Assembly (NCBI GenBank): GCA_028287565.1
Contig: JAQBPK010000054.1
Location: 1-64,000 of the forward strand
Direction: 5' to 3'
Length of the DNA stretch: 64,000 bases
Origin: Vulcanimicrobiota bacterium
Lineage (GTDB): Bacteria > Vulcanimicrobiota > Vulcanimicrobiia > Vulcanimicrobiales > Vulcanimicrobiaceae
Shown here one piece after another: positions 49,345 to 57,494 of the stretch. Made by a program: the position numbers and the translations under genes. Each line of letters opens with the position of its first letter. The first letter of the stretch is position 1. Under the pieces are notes generated by a model that was given only the letters and a program-made list of their open reading frames with translations, searched no databases and had not been told where the DNA came from.

Positions 49345-49373
49345 GAGAGCGTTCCTTGAGCGCTCTCCTTTTT
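49345..49373 (+). terminator. Terminator or processing hairpin before the capsid gene
   Basis: GAGAGCG - TTCCTTGAG - CGCTCTC then CTTTTT, 27 bp before the capsid ATG. Probably partial, allowing separate control of capsid level. Confidence 0.65.
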
Positions 49374-49399
49374 CGCATGCCCGATTAGGAGGGCTCTCC

Positions 49400-50440
49400 A
49401 TGGAAATGGTCACCCAGTTCATCACGAAGGCCGCGTACGACACCTCGGTCGGCGCGAACGCGATGCGTCAGGATCTCTCCGACGTCATCACCGCGCTCGA
49501 AACGCGCGAACGCCCCGTCTCGCAGGGCGCGCCGCAAATCGACGTCGGCAACACCACGCACCAGTGGCTCGAACAGGGCCGCAACGGCGTGGCGGGCAAC
49601 GGCGGCTCCCCGGTCGCCTCGTACGCGGAAGCCGCGACGCCCAACACGGCCGCCAAAGCGCCCGTCAAACCGTCCAACAAGGTCGCGCACGTCGGTCTGA
49701 CCGCTCAGGTCTCCGACACCGTCGCGGCCACGTGGACGCGCGGCGGTGCGTTCACGCTTCAGCTCGGCGACGAAGTGAAGCTCCTCACCGAAGCAATGGA
49801 CGAGCAGATCGAGCTCGCGTCGCTCGACTGCCTGGACTTCATCGAGTGCCTGCACGTCTCGGGCGATTCGGCCTCGGGTGCGTTCGCGGGCGGCCAGCCC
49901 GACGGCATGATCAAGTGGATCACCGCCGGCGGCACGGTCGTCGTCACGGGCGGCACGAGCGGAACGCCGGTCAACATGGCGCTCTCGTTCATCCAGAAGG
50001 GCGCGCGTCAGGCGCTCGAATCGCACGCGCCGGCAGTGGACACGATCCTCGTGCCGCCCGAGCTGATCTACGACATCAACTCGTACGTCGGCAACGGCGC
50101 GAGCCGTCCGATCACGGTCATCGCAGGAAGCGGGCCCAACGGCCTCGGCAACCTCGTGGCGGGCAACGGAACCGTCGGCTGGGTCAACACGGGCCACGGC
50201 CTCGCAGAAGTGAAGGTCGAGCCCGATCTCTCGCCGCTGTTCAACCCGCTGATCTCGCAGTGCCACGTGATCATGTACGCCAAGCGTCTCGTGAAGCACG
50301 GCAACCTGATCAAGTTCGGCAGCGTGCCGCTCGCCAAGACCGGCACGTCGGTGCAGGTCATGGTGAACAACGTGTTCACGCAGGAATACCGGATCCCCAA
50401 ACACGCGATCCTAATTCCCAACGTCCAGTCAGCATTCTGA
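49400..50440 (+). CDS. Major capsid protein
   Basis: 346 aa. Head-shell protein by position (after protease/scaffold, before connector genes) and by sequence of the DUF5309/SU10-like HK97-fold type: VTQFITKAAYDTSVGANAMR, a G-rich N-arm, TAQVSDTVAATWTRGGAFTL, LVPPELIYDINSYVGNGASR and EVKVEPDLSPLFNPLISQCH, closing with NVFTQEYRIPKHAILIPN. ATG with TTAGGAGG upstream. A 129-bp gap follows in which I see nothing clear. Confidence 0.8.
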   Translation: MEMVTQFITKAAYDTSVGANAMRQDLSDVITALETRERPVSQGAPQIDVGNTTHQWLEQGRNGVAGNGGSPVASYAEAATPNTAAKAPVKPSNKVAHVGLTAQVSDTVAATWTRGGAFTLQLGDEVKLLTEAMDEQIELASLDCLDFIECLHVSGDSASGAFAGGQPDGMIKWITAGGTVVVTGGTSGTPVNMALSFIQKGARQALESHAPAVDTILVPPELIYDINSYVGNGASRPITVIAGSGPNGLGNLVAGNGTVGWVNTGHGLAEVKVEPDLSPLFNPLISQCHVIMYAKRLVKHGNLIKFGSVPLAKTGTSVQVMVNNVFTQEYRIPKHAILIPNVQSAF

Positions 50441-50569
50441 GTCCGTCGGCGGATAGCGGCGTAAGTTGCTGATCCGCTACCGGCCGTGCTCGCGCGCGTC
50501 GTCATCTTCGCTTCGGCGATCGTGCGGCGCGCGCGAGCGCGGCCTCGTTCCTGAATCCCTGGAGAACCG

Positions 50570-51661
50570 ATGTCGCGTAACGGTCCACGTCAACAGCGCG
50601 TCGAGAAGCCGAGCGTTCGTGCTCAGCAGCCCGCAGCGCCGGACGACTCCACTTCGCAGCGCGCCGCGCTACGCGTCGACGTACGCGCGCTAGCGCCGAT
50701 CGCTCCGTACTTGGACGCCATCGAGCCGCTCGCAGCCGCGCTCGCGGAGATCGACGTGACGTTCGCAACCGGCGACGACGTGCAAGCCCACGACCCCATT
50801 CTTTTCATCGGCGAGCCCGCGCGCTGGCAATCGTTCCCCGACCGCCGCAGCATCGGCGCGCTCGCGCCCGACGCGTCGGCGCTGCCGGACGCCGCGGTCA
50901 TCGCGCTCGCGTGCGTGGACGCAATTCTCGCTCCCTCGCAGTGGGCCGCCGGCATCGTGCGCAACGCCGCTCCCGAGCACGTGCGCGTCATCATCGCACA
51001 GCCGGGCGTCGACACCGCTGCGTTCCCGCTCGTCGAGCGCGTGCGCGGACCCGTCTTTCGCCTGCTGGTCGATCTCGGCCACGTGGATGCGATTCGCGGC
51101 GGCGCGGACCTTGCGATCAACGCCTTCGCACGCGCCTTCCCCGACCGTGACGACGTGCAACTCGTCATCGACGCGGCCGCTCCGATCGAGATCTCGCGGC
51201 CCGACCTACGCGTCGCCTTCTCGCGCGAGCGCCGCAGTGCGGCCGACCGGGCGCGACTCTTCGCTTCGGTCGACGCGCTCGTGCACGTCCCGCGCTGCGA
51301 CCCCGATGGACGCACCGCGCTGGCTGCGATGGCGGCCGGCCTGCCGGTGATCCTTGCGGACGGATCGGCGCTCCATGAGATTGCCGAGCACGCGCTCGCG
51401 GTTCCGACGCGCGACGTCCCGGCGTACGGCTCCGAAGCCGGTGCAAACGCGCGCTGGTACGAGGCCGACGTCGACGCGCTCGCGGACGCCATGCGCTCCG
51501 TCGAGACCGACTACGCCACCGCGCTGGAACGCGCCCGCGCCGCCTCGGAGTACGTCGCGCGCACGCGGACCTGGGCCGCAACCGCGGCGGCAATTCGAAC
51601 AGCGCTCGACCGCATCGAGCACCCCGACACCTCACCCGCCGCCCTGGAGATAACCGCATGA
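50570..51661 (+). CDS. GT-B glycosyltransferase (GT4-like) in the head module
   Basis: 363 aa. The C-terminal half is typical of GT4-family enzymes: ILAPSQWAAGIVRNAAPEHV, VRVIIAQPGVDTAAF, LFASVDALVHVPRCDPDGRT, ALAAMAAGLPVILADGSALH. The N-terminal half is a weaker Rossmann domain. It lies between the capsid gene and a Sec-signal protein gene that it overlaps by 4 bp. It may glycosylate the capsid, that exported protein, or host surface sugar. ATG after CCTGGAGAACC. Confidence 0.75.
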   Translation: MSRNGPRQQRVEKPSVRAQQPAAPDDSTSQRAALRVDVRALAPIAPYLDAIEPLAAALAEIDVTFATGDDVQAHDPILFIGEPARWQSFPDRRSIGALAPDASALPDAAVIALACVDAILAPSQWAAGIVRNAAPEHVRVIIAQPGVDTAAFPLVERVRGPVFRLLVDLGHVDAIRGGADLAINAFARAFPDRDDVQLVIDAAAPIEISRPDLRVAFSRERRSAADRARLFASVDALVHVPRCDPDGRTALAAMAAGLPVILADGSALHEIAEHALAVPTRDVPAYGSEAGANARWYEADVDALADAMRSVETDYATALERARAASEYVARTRTWAATAAAIRTALDRIEHPDTSPAALEITA

Positions 51662-52338
51662 TCCGCAAGATTTACCTGGTCCTGGCGACCGCGCTGCTGG
51701 CGCTCACGCCCCTGGCATTCGCACCGAGCGTTGCGCTCGCCGATCCAAGCAACAGCACGCAGTTCGCCTTTTCGGTCTCCGGCAACGGCGTGGCCGCAAC
51801 GCTGCCGCTCAACGGCCATCAGACCTGCATCACCACCATTACGAACATCGGCGGCGGCGCGAAGATCGCGCTCACCACGTCGGCCGACGGCTTCGCATTC
51901 AACGCCCCGACCGCCGGCGCCACGGTCGCCAACGCGACCGGAACGTACGTCACGTCGGTCTCCTCGCAAATGGCGATCGCCGCCACCGTCTCCGGCTACG
52001 TCTCGGGTTCGGTCGCGGGCTCGATCCACTGCTCCAGCGATCCGTACGTCGCCCCGCGCGACTTCAGCGCGTCGGTTCCGTCGGGCGCCGCGAACACCAT
52101 CGTGAAGAACGCACCCGGAGCGATCGTGTCGGTGCTGATCACCGTGGCGGGCACCGGAACGGGCAACGTCCTGTGCTACGACAACGCGACGACCAACTCG
52201 GGCACCGTCGTCGCGGTCTTCGCCGCGACGATCGCGGTTGGTCCGCTCTCGCTCCCCCTACCGAAAATGCCGCTCGCCAACGGGCTGACGTGCGTCAACG
52301 TCGCGAGCGGTCCGGTCTTCACCGTCTCCTACCAGTAA
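51658..52338 (+). CDS. Exported beta-rich protein in the head module
   Basis: 226 aa with a clear Sec signal peptide (IRKIYLVLATALLALTPLAF, cut after ALA near residue 28). The mature part is Ser/Thr/Ala/Gly-rich and beta-predicted with four Cys, resembling fimbrial or cell-surface proteins and not a normal virion protein. ATGA overlap with the glycosyltransferase gene suggests it is the glycosylated product or a surface-conversion factor. Confidence 0.65.
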   Translation: MIRKIYLVLATALLALTPLAFAPSVALADPSNSTQFAFSVSGNGVAATLPLNGHQTCITTITNIGGGAKIALTTSADGFAFNAPTAGATVANATGTYVTSVSSQMAIAATVSGYVSGSVAGSIHCSSDPYVAPRDFSASVPSGAANTIVKNAPGAIVSVLITVAGTGTGNVLCYDNATTNSGTVVAVFAATIAVGPLSLPLPKMPLANGLTCVNVASGPVFTVSYQ

Positions 52339-52392
52339 CGCGACGGCGCTCGGCGCCGCGCAAACCAGCTACGCAGCCAGAGAGGACGACGC

Positions 52393-53589
52393 ATGCAGCT
52401 CGCCACGTCGTACCTCTCTGTCTCGGACTACAAAAAGCTCCCCAACGACAACGCGACCTTGCTGAACCGTCCCGACGATCAGCTGAGCGCGATTCTCGTG
52501 CGCGCGTCGGGCTACGCGAATGCGATCATGAAGCGCAATCTGCTGGCGCGCGAGCGCATCGAGTTCATCACCGGCGACGATACCGCATCGCTCTCGCTGG
52601 GCTCCTCGCCGGTCATCTACGTGCGGCAGATCGAGTTCCTCCAGCCGGGCGCCAGCGGCTACGTGCTACCGGCGTCGACGATCCTGCTGGACGCCCCCAA
52701 GGGCATCATCGAGACGTACGCGCCGATCGCGCTCCAAGGCGTCGGCTACCAGGCCGTGTTTCCGAGCGGCGTGCGGTTCGCCGTGACGTTCGCGAGCGGC
52801 TACGGCTACAATCCCGCCGCCGCCCCCGCGTGGTCGTCGGCCGACGCGCCTGTATCGGTCGCTAGTCTGGTGCCGGGCGCATCGTACACGCTGGGCATCA
52901 CGACCCGCACCGCGTGGGGCGAGACGCTCCCGAGCCTGCGGACCGTCACGACGTCGACCGGCGCCATCACGCCGACCGTGGCACCCACGCTGGGCGCGTT
53001 CAAGTACCGGCTGTTCCTGGGGCGCGGAGCGACCGCGACGACGACCGTCAGCGCGATCGCGGGAGCGACCTCTTTCACGTTTGCCGCGAATCCCGGCTAC
53101 GCGGTGGGCGCACGCATCACGCTCGATCCGATGGGCCCGCTCGCCGAGACCGTCACGGTCGTGACCGCGGGCGCGACGCTCGCAACGACGGCCGCGGTGA
53201 ACGCGCACCCGAGCGGCACGCTGGTGTGCCCGGAGTTGACGCTGGTGGGCGAGATGCCCGGCACGCTGTTCTCGCCCGCGCCGATCACGACGACGATCGC
53301 GAGCGCCGCGACGCCGGATGGTCAGTACGCCGAAGTTGCGCCGCTGGTGGACTCGTCGGCTGCGCCAACGCCGCCCGAGATCATCGAGGCCGTGCAGTTG
53401 CTGGCGCTCTCGTCCATCTACGAGCGCAACAACCTCGCGAACCGCGGCATCGCGATGACGGTGTCGGGCGAGAAGCGCACGCAGTGGAAATCGACCGAGG
53501 GGAGCAGCGGGCGCGGGACGCCGACGCTGTGGCAACAGGCCGAAGACTTGCTCGCCGGACTCAAGCTCTCGGGCGTCTTCGGGAAGTAG
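52393..53589 (+). CDS. Head-tail connector protein with inserted beta domains
   Basis: 398 aa. N-terminus (MQLATSYLSVSDYKKLPNDN; LSAILVRASGYANAIMKRNL) and C-terminus (PEIIEAVQLLALSSIYERNN, EDLLAGLKLSGVF) form the helical fold of gp6-type connectors. Between them are about 200 residues of beta sequence: an FN3/Ig-like segment (ASYTLGITTRTAWGETLPSL) and a unit (about 225-276) also seen in the tail tube and tail-tip proteins. ATG after AGAGGACG. Confidence 0.7.
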   Translation: MQLATSYLSVSDYKKLPNDNATLLNRPDDQLSAILVRASGYANAIMKRNLLARERIEFITGDDTASLSLGSSPVIYVRQIEFLQPGASGYVLPASTILLDAPKGIIETYAPIALQGVGYQAVFPSGVRFAVTFASGYGYNPAAAPAWSSADAPVSVASLVPGASYTLGITTRTAWGETLPSLRTVTTSTGAITPTVAPTLGAFKYRLFLGRGATATTTVSAIAGATSFTFAANPGYAVGARITLDPMGPLAETVTVVTAGATLATTAAVNAHPSGTLVCPELTLVGEMPGTLFSPAPITTTIASAATPDGQYAEVAPLVDSSAAPTPPEIIEAVQLLALSSIYERNNLANRGIAMTVSGEKRTQWKSTEGSSGRGTPTLWQQAEDLLAGLKLSGVFGK

Positions 53590-53592
53590 TCG

Positions 53593-53970
53593 ATGTTCGA
53601 AACGCTTTCGCTCGACCGCTCCGGCGAAGACACCGAGACCGCGACGATCATCAGCGAGACGACTCACGCTGACGGCTCGACGACCGCCTCGTCCGTCTAC
53701 AGCGGGGCCGTCGACTTCCAGCCCAAAACGGGCTCGACCGTCACGGATCCGTCGGGCATCAACCAAACCGTTGACGCGCTGCTGCTGATCAATCCCGCGG
53801 CGGATGGAACGCTTCCGTCCATCGCGATCAGCGACGGCGGGCCGACCTTCGTCGCGACCGTCGCGGGGCTGCGCTACGACGTCATCTTCGCCGCGCACTG
53901 GAACGCGCCACCCACACACCTCGCCCTCCACCTCAAGCGCGGCAAGCAACGCTTCACCGAGACGCGCTGA
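53593..53970 (+). CDS. Head completion / stopper protein
   Basis: 125 aa, beta-rich: VYSGAVDFQPKTGSTVTDPS, ALLLINPAADGTLPSIAISD, HLALHLKRGKQRFTETR. Length and position (between connector and virion morphogenesis gene) fit a head-closure stopper such as SPP1 gp16-type. Assigned by context mainly. Confidence 0.55.
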   Translation: MFETLSLDRSGEDTETATIISETTHADGSTTASSVYSGAVDFQPKTGSTVTDPSGINQTVDALLLINPAADGTLPSIAISDGGPTFVATVAGLRYDVIFAAHWNAPPTHLALHLKRGKQRFTETR

Positions 53971-54001
53971 GCGTCGTCCTTTCGCCCGCCAGGAGGCCGC
54001 G

Positions 54002-54505
54002 ATGTCCGAGATCGGCGGCATGGACTCATTACGCGCTCGGCTGAGCGCGATGAAGGCCGCGACCCAGGACATGCGCCCCGCGCTGCTGCGCGCCGGGATC
54101 GTCGTGCTCAAGGCCGCCGCTGACCGCATCGACGCCGGTGGGCCCGGCTGGCCGCCGAACAAGACGCACACGCCGCTGCTACACCGCACGGGGCGACTGC
54201 TGGCGTCCCTGACGCTCGGCGGTTCGGGCAACGTCCAGCAGATCGATGGCGATACGATCATGGTCGGGACGAACGTTCAGTACGCGCGCTGGCTACAAGA
54301 CGGGACGAACGGCTCGATCCGTGCGCGCAAGCAGCAGCGCATCGCCAGTAGCATGGGCGCAGCGGGCTTCCTCGTGCACACAAGGGCCGAGCGATCCGGC
54401 GGATTGCCCGCGCGACCGTACCTCTTCATGGACGAGCAAATCGCCGATCGCATCACGCACATTTTCGCGAAATACATCATGGGCGCTGGCGCGCCGGGAG
54501 CGTAG
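54002..54505 (+). CDS. Phage virion morphogenesis / tail completion protein
   Basis: 167 aa. Mu gpG/P2 gpS-like: LRARLSAMKAATQDMRPALL, then AGGPGWPPNKTHTPLLHRTG, RLLASLTLGGSG, GTNVQYARWLQDGT and GLPARPYLFMDEQIADRITH. All conserved blocks of the virion morphogenesis family are present. ATG with AGGAGG. The next gene starts 2 bp after the stop. Confidence 0.85.
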   Translation: MSEIGGMDSLRARLSAMKAATQDMRPALLRAGIVVLKAAADRIDAGGPGWPPNKTHTPLLHRTGRLLASLTLGGSGNVQQIDGDTIMVGTNVQYARWLQDGTNGSIRARKQQRIASSMGAAGFLVHTRAERSGGLPARPYLFMDEQIADRITHIFAKYIMGAGAPGA

Positions 54506-54506
54506 C

Positions 54507-55055
54507 ATGGCGACGTCGGCAGCGATCCTGGGCTTCGAGATGCTCGACGCGCTTCACGCTGCGTTCAGCGCCGAGATGCACGCGGGCGGCAAGCTCGCGA
54601 ACCTGGTGAGCCTGCGCAAGACGAATCAGCTCGCGCAGAACGCTGCGGTGAATCCCAGCGACGTCGTGGGCGGCATTAAGATGCACGGCCACGGCACACC
54701 GCGACCGGTCGGGCAGCGCGTGCGCGATGTCGACGTGCCGTTCGATATCATCCTCGCGGCGCGCTCGCAAAAGACCCCCGCCGTCGTGGGTGGAGCGGGC
54801 GGCAAGATCGCACTCGCGGATGACGCGCTCGCGGCCCTGCGCCCGGTGATCGACGACGGAGCGGGCGGCGGAGTCGTCGGCGTGCTCAACAACCCCGCGC
54901 TGTTCGGGCTACCGCAAGGCGGCCAGTCTTTGGCGCAGAGCAGCGAGCTCGGCAAGGGCGACTTCTTCGAAGACCTCCAGGGCGAGGGCGCAGATCAGTC
55001 CGTGTGGGTCATCTACGCGGTCGAGTACGTCGTCGTCGGCCGCTACCACTTCTAA
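54507..55055 (+). CDS. Tail terminator-like protein
   Basis: 182 aa (MATSAAILGFEMLDALHAAF), alpha/beta. Located where the tail terminator sits in siphophages (after the gpG-like gene, before the tail tube). The C-terminus WVIYAVEYVVVGRYHF matches the strand that pairs in terminator rings. Assignment by position, not by a clear motif. Confidence 0.5.
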   Translation: MATSAAILGFEMLDALHAAFSAEMHAGGKLANLVSLRKTNQLAQNAAVNPSDVVGGIKMHGHGTPRPVGQRVRDVDVPFDIILAARSQKTPAVVGGAGGKIALADDALAALRPVIDDGAGGGVVGVLNNPALFGLPQGGQSLAQSSELGKGDFFEDLQGEGADQSVWVIYAVEYVVVGRYHF

Positions 55056-55067
55056 GGGAGTACCACC

Positions 55068-55316
55068 ATGCAGATCAAGATGCGCGCCGACGCGCCGCAA
55101 GAAGCCCTGAACATCGAAGGCTACTACTTCGAGCGCGGCGAGACCGCACGCGACCGCGCCGGCAACCCGATCGATTTCGATGCCGAGCTCGGCGCGTCGA
55201 TCCTGACGAACCCGAACTTCGAAGCCGTCGCGCCCGCGCCGGTCGCGCCCAGCGCGCCGCCTGCAAAGAACGCGCCGCCCGCGATCTCGTCCGACTCCGA
55301 ATCCGCCAAGCCGTAA
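55068..55316 (+). CDS. Small late protein before the tail tube
   Basis: 82 aa, MQIKMRADAPQEALNIEGYY with a Pro/Ala-rich C-terminus (APAPVAPSAPPAKNAPPA). ATG after AAGGGAG. Unknown; possibly a neck protein. Confidence 0.45.
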   Translation: MQIKMRADAPQEALNIEGYYFERGETARDRAGNPIDFDAELGASILTNPNFEAVAPAPVAPSAPPAKNAPPAISSDSESAKP

Positions 55317-55357
55317 CAACCGCGTAGCCCGCTGCGCGGGCATTCGCTCTACCTCGT

Positions 55358-55388
55358 AGCCGCACGCGTTCCACGTCGCGGCTTTTTC
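55358..55388 (+). terminator. Terminator before the tail tube gene
   Basis: AGCCGC - 14 bases (with inner ACG/CGT) - GCGGCT, followed by TTTTCT. 15 bp before the tail-tube start. Confidence 0.65.
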
Positions 55389-55402
55389 TATTGGAGGGCC
55401 AC

Positions 55403-56650
55403 ATGCCCAACGCAGTCGCACAAGCCACCAGCATCGGCTACACCAAAGAGATCACGTTCGGCACGTTCGCGGTTCCGACGATCTTCCCGAACTACGAGAC
55501 GTGGTCGCCTTCGCCCAAGAACATCGCGATCAAACGCCCGACCACGCGCAGGCGCGCCGGCCAGTCGATGCCTGCGACGGGCGGCTACGAGTTCTCAGCG
55601 TCGCTCCGCGTGGGCGCCGAGCCCGACACGCTCTTCCCGCTGCTGGCGTACTTCTTCGGCTCGCAGACGACGCCGAGCGCGTACATCTACGCCGTCACCG
55701 CGCTGACGTCCGGTACGGCTGTCGCGTCCAACGTTTCGCTTCCGGTCACCGCCGGCACCGGCACGAAGTTCCAGAACGGCGACTCCGTCATCGTGGGCGC
55801 CGGCACGGCGAATGTCGAGACCTGCGTCATCAACGCGATCCCGACCGCGAACGCCATTCAGGTCGCGGCCACGACCAAGACGCATCTCACCGCCGATACC
55901 GTGCAGGGCCTCTCGCCCACCGCGTACGGCTCGACACTCAGCCTGGCGCTCTCGACGATCCCCTCGTTCTCGCTCGAATACAACCGCGTGAACGACGCTA
56001 TCGACTACGTGGGCTGCAAGCTCGACACGCTCAAGATCAGCATCGCGCCGGGTCAGCAGCTGATGTGCGACTTCGGCCTCGTCGCGGCGAACGAAGTCAT
56101 CAACGTCTCACCAACCACGCCGTCGTTCTCGACGCTGTTCCCGCTGGTGTCCGAGGCGAACATCAACGGTGCCGCCAGCGTCAACTACAACGGCGTGAAC
56201 CTCACGGCCGCCAACACGACGCTCGTGCGCAAGTTCGACCTCCAGGTGAACAACAATCTGGACAAGGGCTTCCGCACTGCGGCATCGCGCTTCGTTCAGG
56301 ACTTCCCGCTGGGCCAGCGCACCGGCTCGGGCTCGATTGTCCTCTCGTTCCCCGACAACACCAAGTACAAGGACTTTCTGGGCCTCTCGACCGCGACGGG
56401 GCCGCAGGGCTCGATTGCGGGCGTGCAGCTCAACTACGCGATCTCCACGCAGAGCCTCATCGACCCGACGCGTCTGGTCGCGTATTCGGTGAACTTCACG
56501 ATGCCCAACCTGTTCCTCAACGGCGACGCCGTGCCGGGCAAGCTCTCGGGCGCGCTCGAGCAGACGCTCAGCTTCGACCTGGCGGAGACGTCCGGGGCGA
56601 ACAACGACGTCCAGGCCCTCATCGTCGGCGGCTCCGCGGTGGTGTACTGA
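55403..56650 (+). CDS. Phage tail tube protein
   Basis: 415 aa; forms the tube around the tape measure. Family features: YTKEITFGTFAVPTIFPNYE, SMPATGGYEFSASLRVGAEP, FSLEYNRVNDAIDYVGCKLD, LQVNNNLDKGFRTAASRF. An inserted beta unit (about 111-168, VTAGTGTKFQNGDSVIVGAG, then TANVETCVI) recurs in the connector and tail-tip proteins. ATG with GGAGG 7 bases upstream. Stop overlaps the chaperone gene. Confidence 0.8.
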   Translation: MPNAVAQATSIGYTKEITFGTFAVPTIFPNYETWSPSPKNIAIKRPTTRRRAGQSMPATGGYEFSASLRVGAEPDTLFPLLAYFFGSQTTPSAYIYAVTALTSGTAVASNVSLPVTAGTGTKFQNGDSVIVGAGTANVETCVINAIPTANAIQVAATTKTHLTADTVQGLSPTAYGSTLSLALSTIPSFSLEYNRVNDAIDYVGCKLDTLKISIAPGQQLMCDFGLVAANEVINVSPTTPSFSTLFPLVSEANINGAASVNYNGVNLTAANTTLVRKFDLQVNNNLDKGFRTAASRFVQDFPLGQRTGSGSIVLSFPDNTKYKDFLGLSTATGPQGSIAGVQLNYAISTQSLIDPTRLVAYSVNFTMPNLFLNGDAVPGKLSGALEQTLSFDLAETSGANNDVQALIVGGSAVVY

Positions 56651-57246
56651 TGACCCCTGAGGAACTCGCTGCGAAGAAGAAGGCGCGCGATGCGAAGCGC
56701 AACGAGGGCAAGCCGTGCAAGGAATGCGCGGCTGTTCAGCCGGACCATGCGGCTACGTGCTCGCTGTACGTGGCGCCGGTGGCGAAGGATGCGAGCGGAG
56801 ATCTCGGGGACGCCGAGGTCCAAGCCGCGATCCTCTCGCCCAAGCCGTTCCCCGTCACGTTCGGCGGCGAGGCATCGCAGATGTACCCGCTGCCGGCGAA
56901 CGAGCGCTGCGAAGTCGCATGGGAGTTTTGGCCGTCCGTGATCGGAGCGGCGCGCGAGATCGGGCCGCTTCCGATGAACGACGAGACACCCGCGGGCGAG
57001 AAGCTCGTGCTGCTCATCGGGCGCTGCGCGCGCGCGCTCGTTCGCAACGCGAACCTCAAGGCGCAGTTCGTGCGTTTCGTCGCGCGCTCGGAGTTCGCTC
57101 CCGACGCCGACCCCGATGACTCGTTGCTCGAAGCGCGAGCCAAGTTGATCGACCGCACCACCGAGCCCGAAGAACTGTTCGCCGCGCTCAGCCGCTTCTA
57201 CGTGACCGAGGTGGTCGGCCCAAAAGCGATGGCGCAGCCGAAGTAG
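56650..57246 (+). CDS. Tail assembly chaperone (gpG-like)
   Basis: 198 aa; binds the tape measure during tail assembly. N-terminal Lys/Arg helix and a CX2C...C segment (KPCKECAAVQPDHAATCSLY), then a folded helical domain (PLPANERCEVAWEFWPSVIG; LVLLIGRCARALVRNANLKA). ATG overlaps the tail-tube stop. Just before its TAG is the heptamer CCCAAAA in the correct frame for a -1 shift. Confidence 0.75.
   Translation: MTPEELAAKKKARDAKRNEGKPCKECAAVQPDHAATCSLYVAPVAKDASGDLGDAEVQAAILSPKPFPVTFGGEASQMYPLPANERCEVAWEFWPSVIGAAREIGPLPMNDETPAGEKLVLLIGRCARALVRNANLKAQFVRFVARSEFAPDADPDDSLLEARAKLIDRTTEPEELFAALSRFYVTEVVGPKAMAQPK
57219..57225 (+). promoter_or_regulatory. -1 ribosomal frameshift site in the tail chaperone gene
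   Basis: C CCA AAA (57219-57225) is a perfect X-XXY-YYZ heptamer in the zero frame. The -1 frame then reads SDGAAEVADDDLRPTFFEMR without a stop to 57479, while zero frame stops 19 bases later. Position between tail tube and tape measure is exactly that of lambda G-T. Confidence 0.85.
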
Positions 57247-57479
57247 CCGACGACGATCTGCGCCCGACGTTCTTCGAGATGCGCCAGGCGGTAGCAAACC
57301 GGCTGAGCCGCACCGCCGAGCGCGTCGGGCGCACGATGACGTTCGATCAGCTTCGGCTGCACTTCTTCTGGATCGAGCGCGAGCGTGCGCGTCAACTGCG
57401 CGCCGACGAGATCGCGATTGCGCGTGGCATCACGCGCGGCGCATGGGGCAAGGACCCCGACACCGGACAAGCATTGTAA
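57225..57479 (+). CDS. gpGT extension of the tail chaperone (by -1 frameshift)
   Basis: 84 residues in the -1 frame after the slippery site, ending at 57479; the fused gpGT would be about 276 aa. The extension is charged and helical (MRQAVANRLSRTAERVGRTM; LRLHFFWIERERARQLRADE). An internal ATG at 57279 exists, but the coding-quality sequence upstream of it supports the fusion. The T part normally recruits tail tube to tape measure. Confidence 0.8.
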   Translation, partial: SDGAAEVADDDLRPTFFEMRQAVANRLSRTAERVGRTMTFDQLRLHFFWIERERARQLRADEIAIARGITRGAWGKDPDTGQAL

Positions 57480-57494
57480 GGGACGGAGGGCCTC

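Noticed and set aside
48276-49443. Two long minus-strand frames opposite the scaffold-like gene
   Set aside because: Ala/Ser/Arg-rich mirrors; the plus strand fits operon order and has a proper start after the protease gene.
57279-57479. Separate 66-aa gene after the gpG-like gene
   Set aside because: Coding character extends upstream of its ATG into the chaperone gene and a CCCAAAA slippery site is present, so it is better read as the T part of gpGT.
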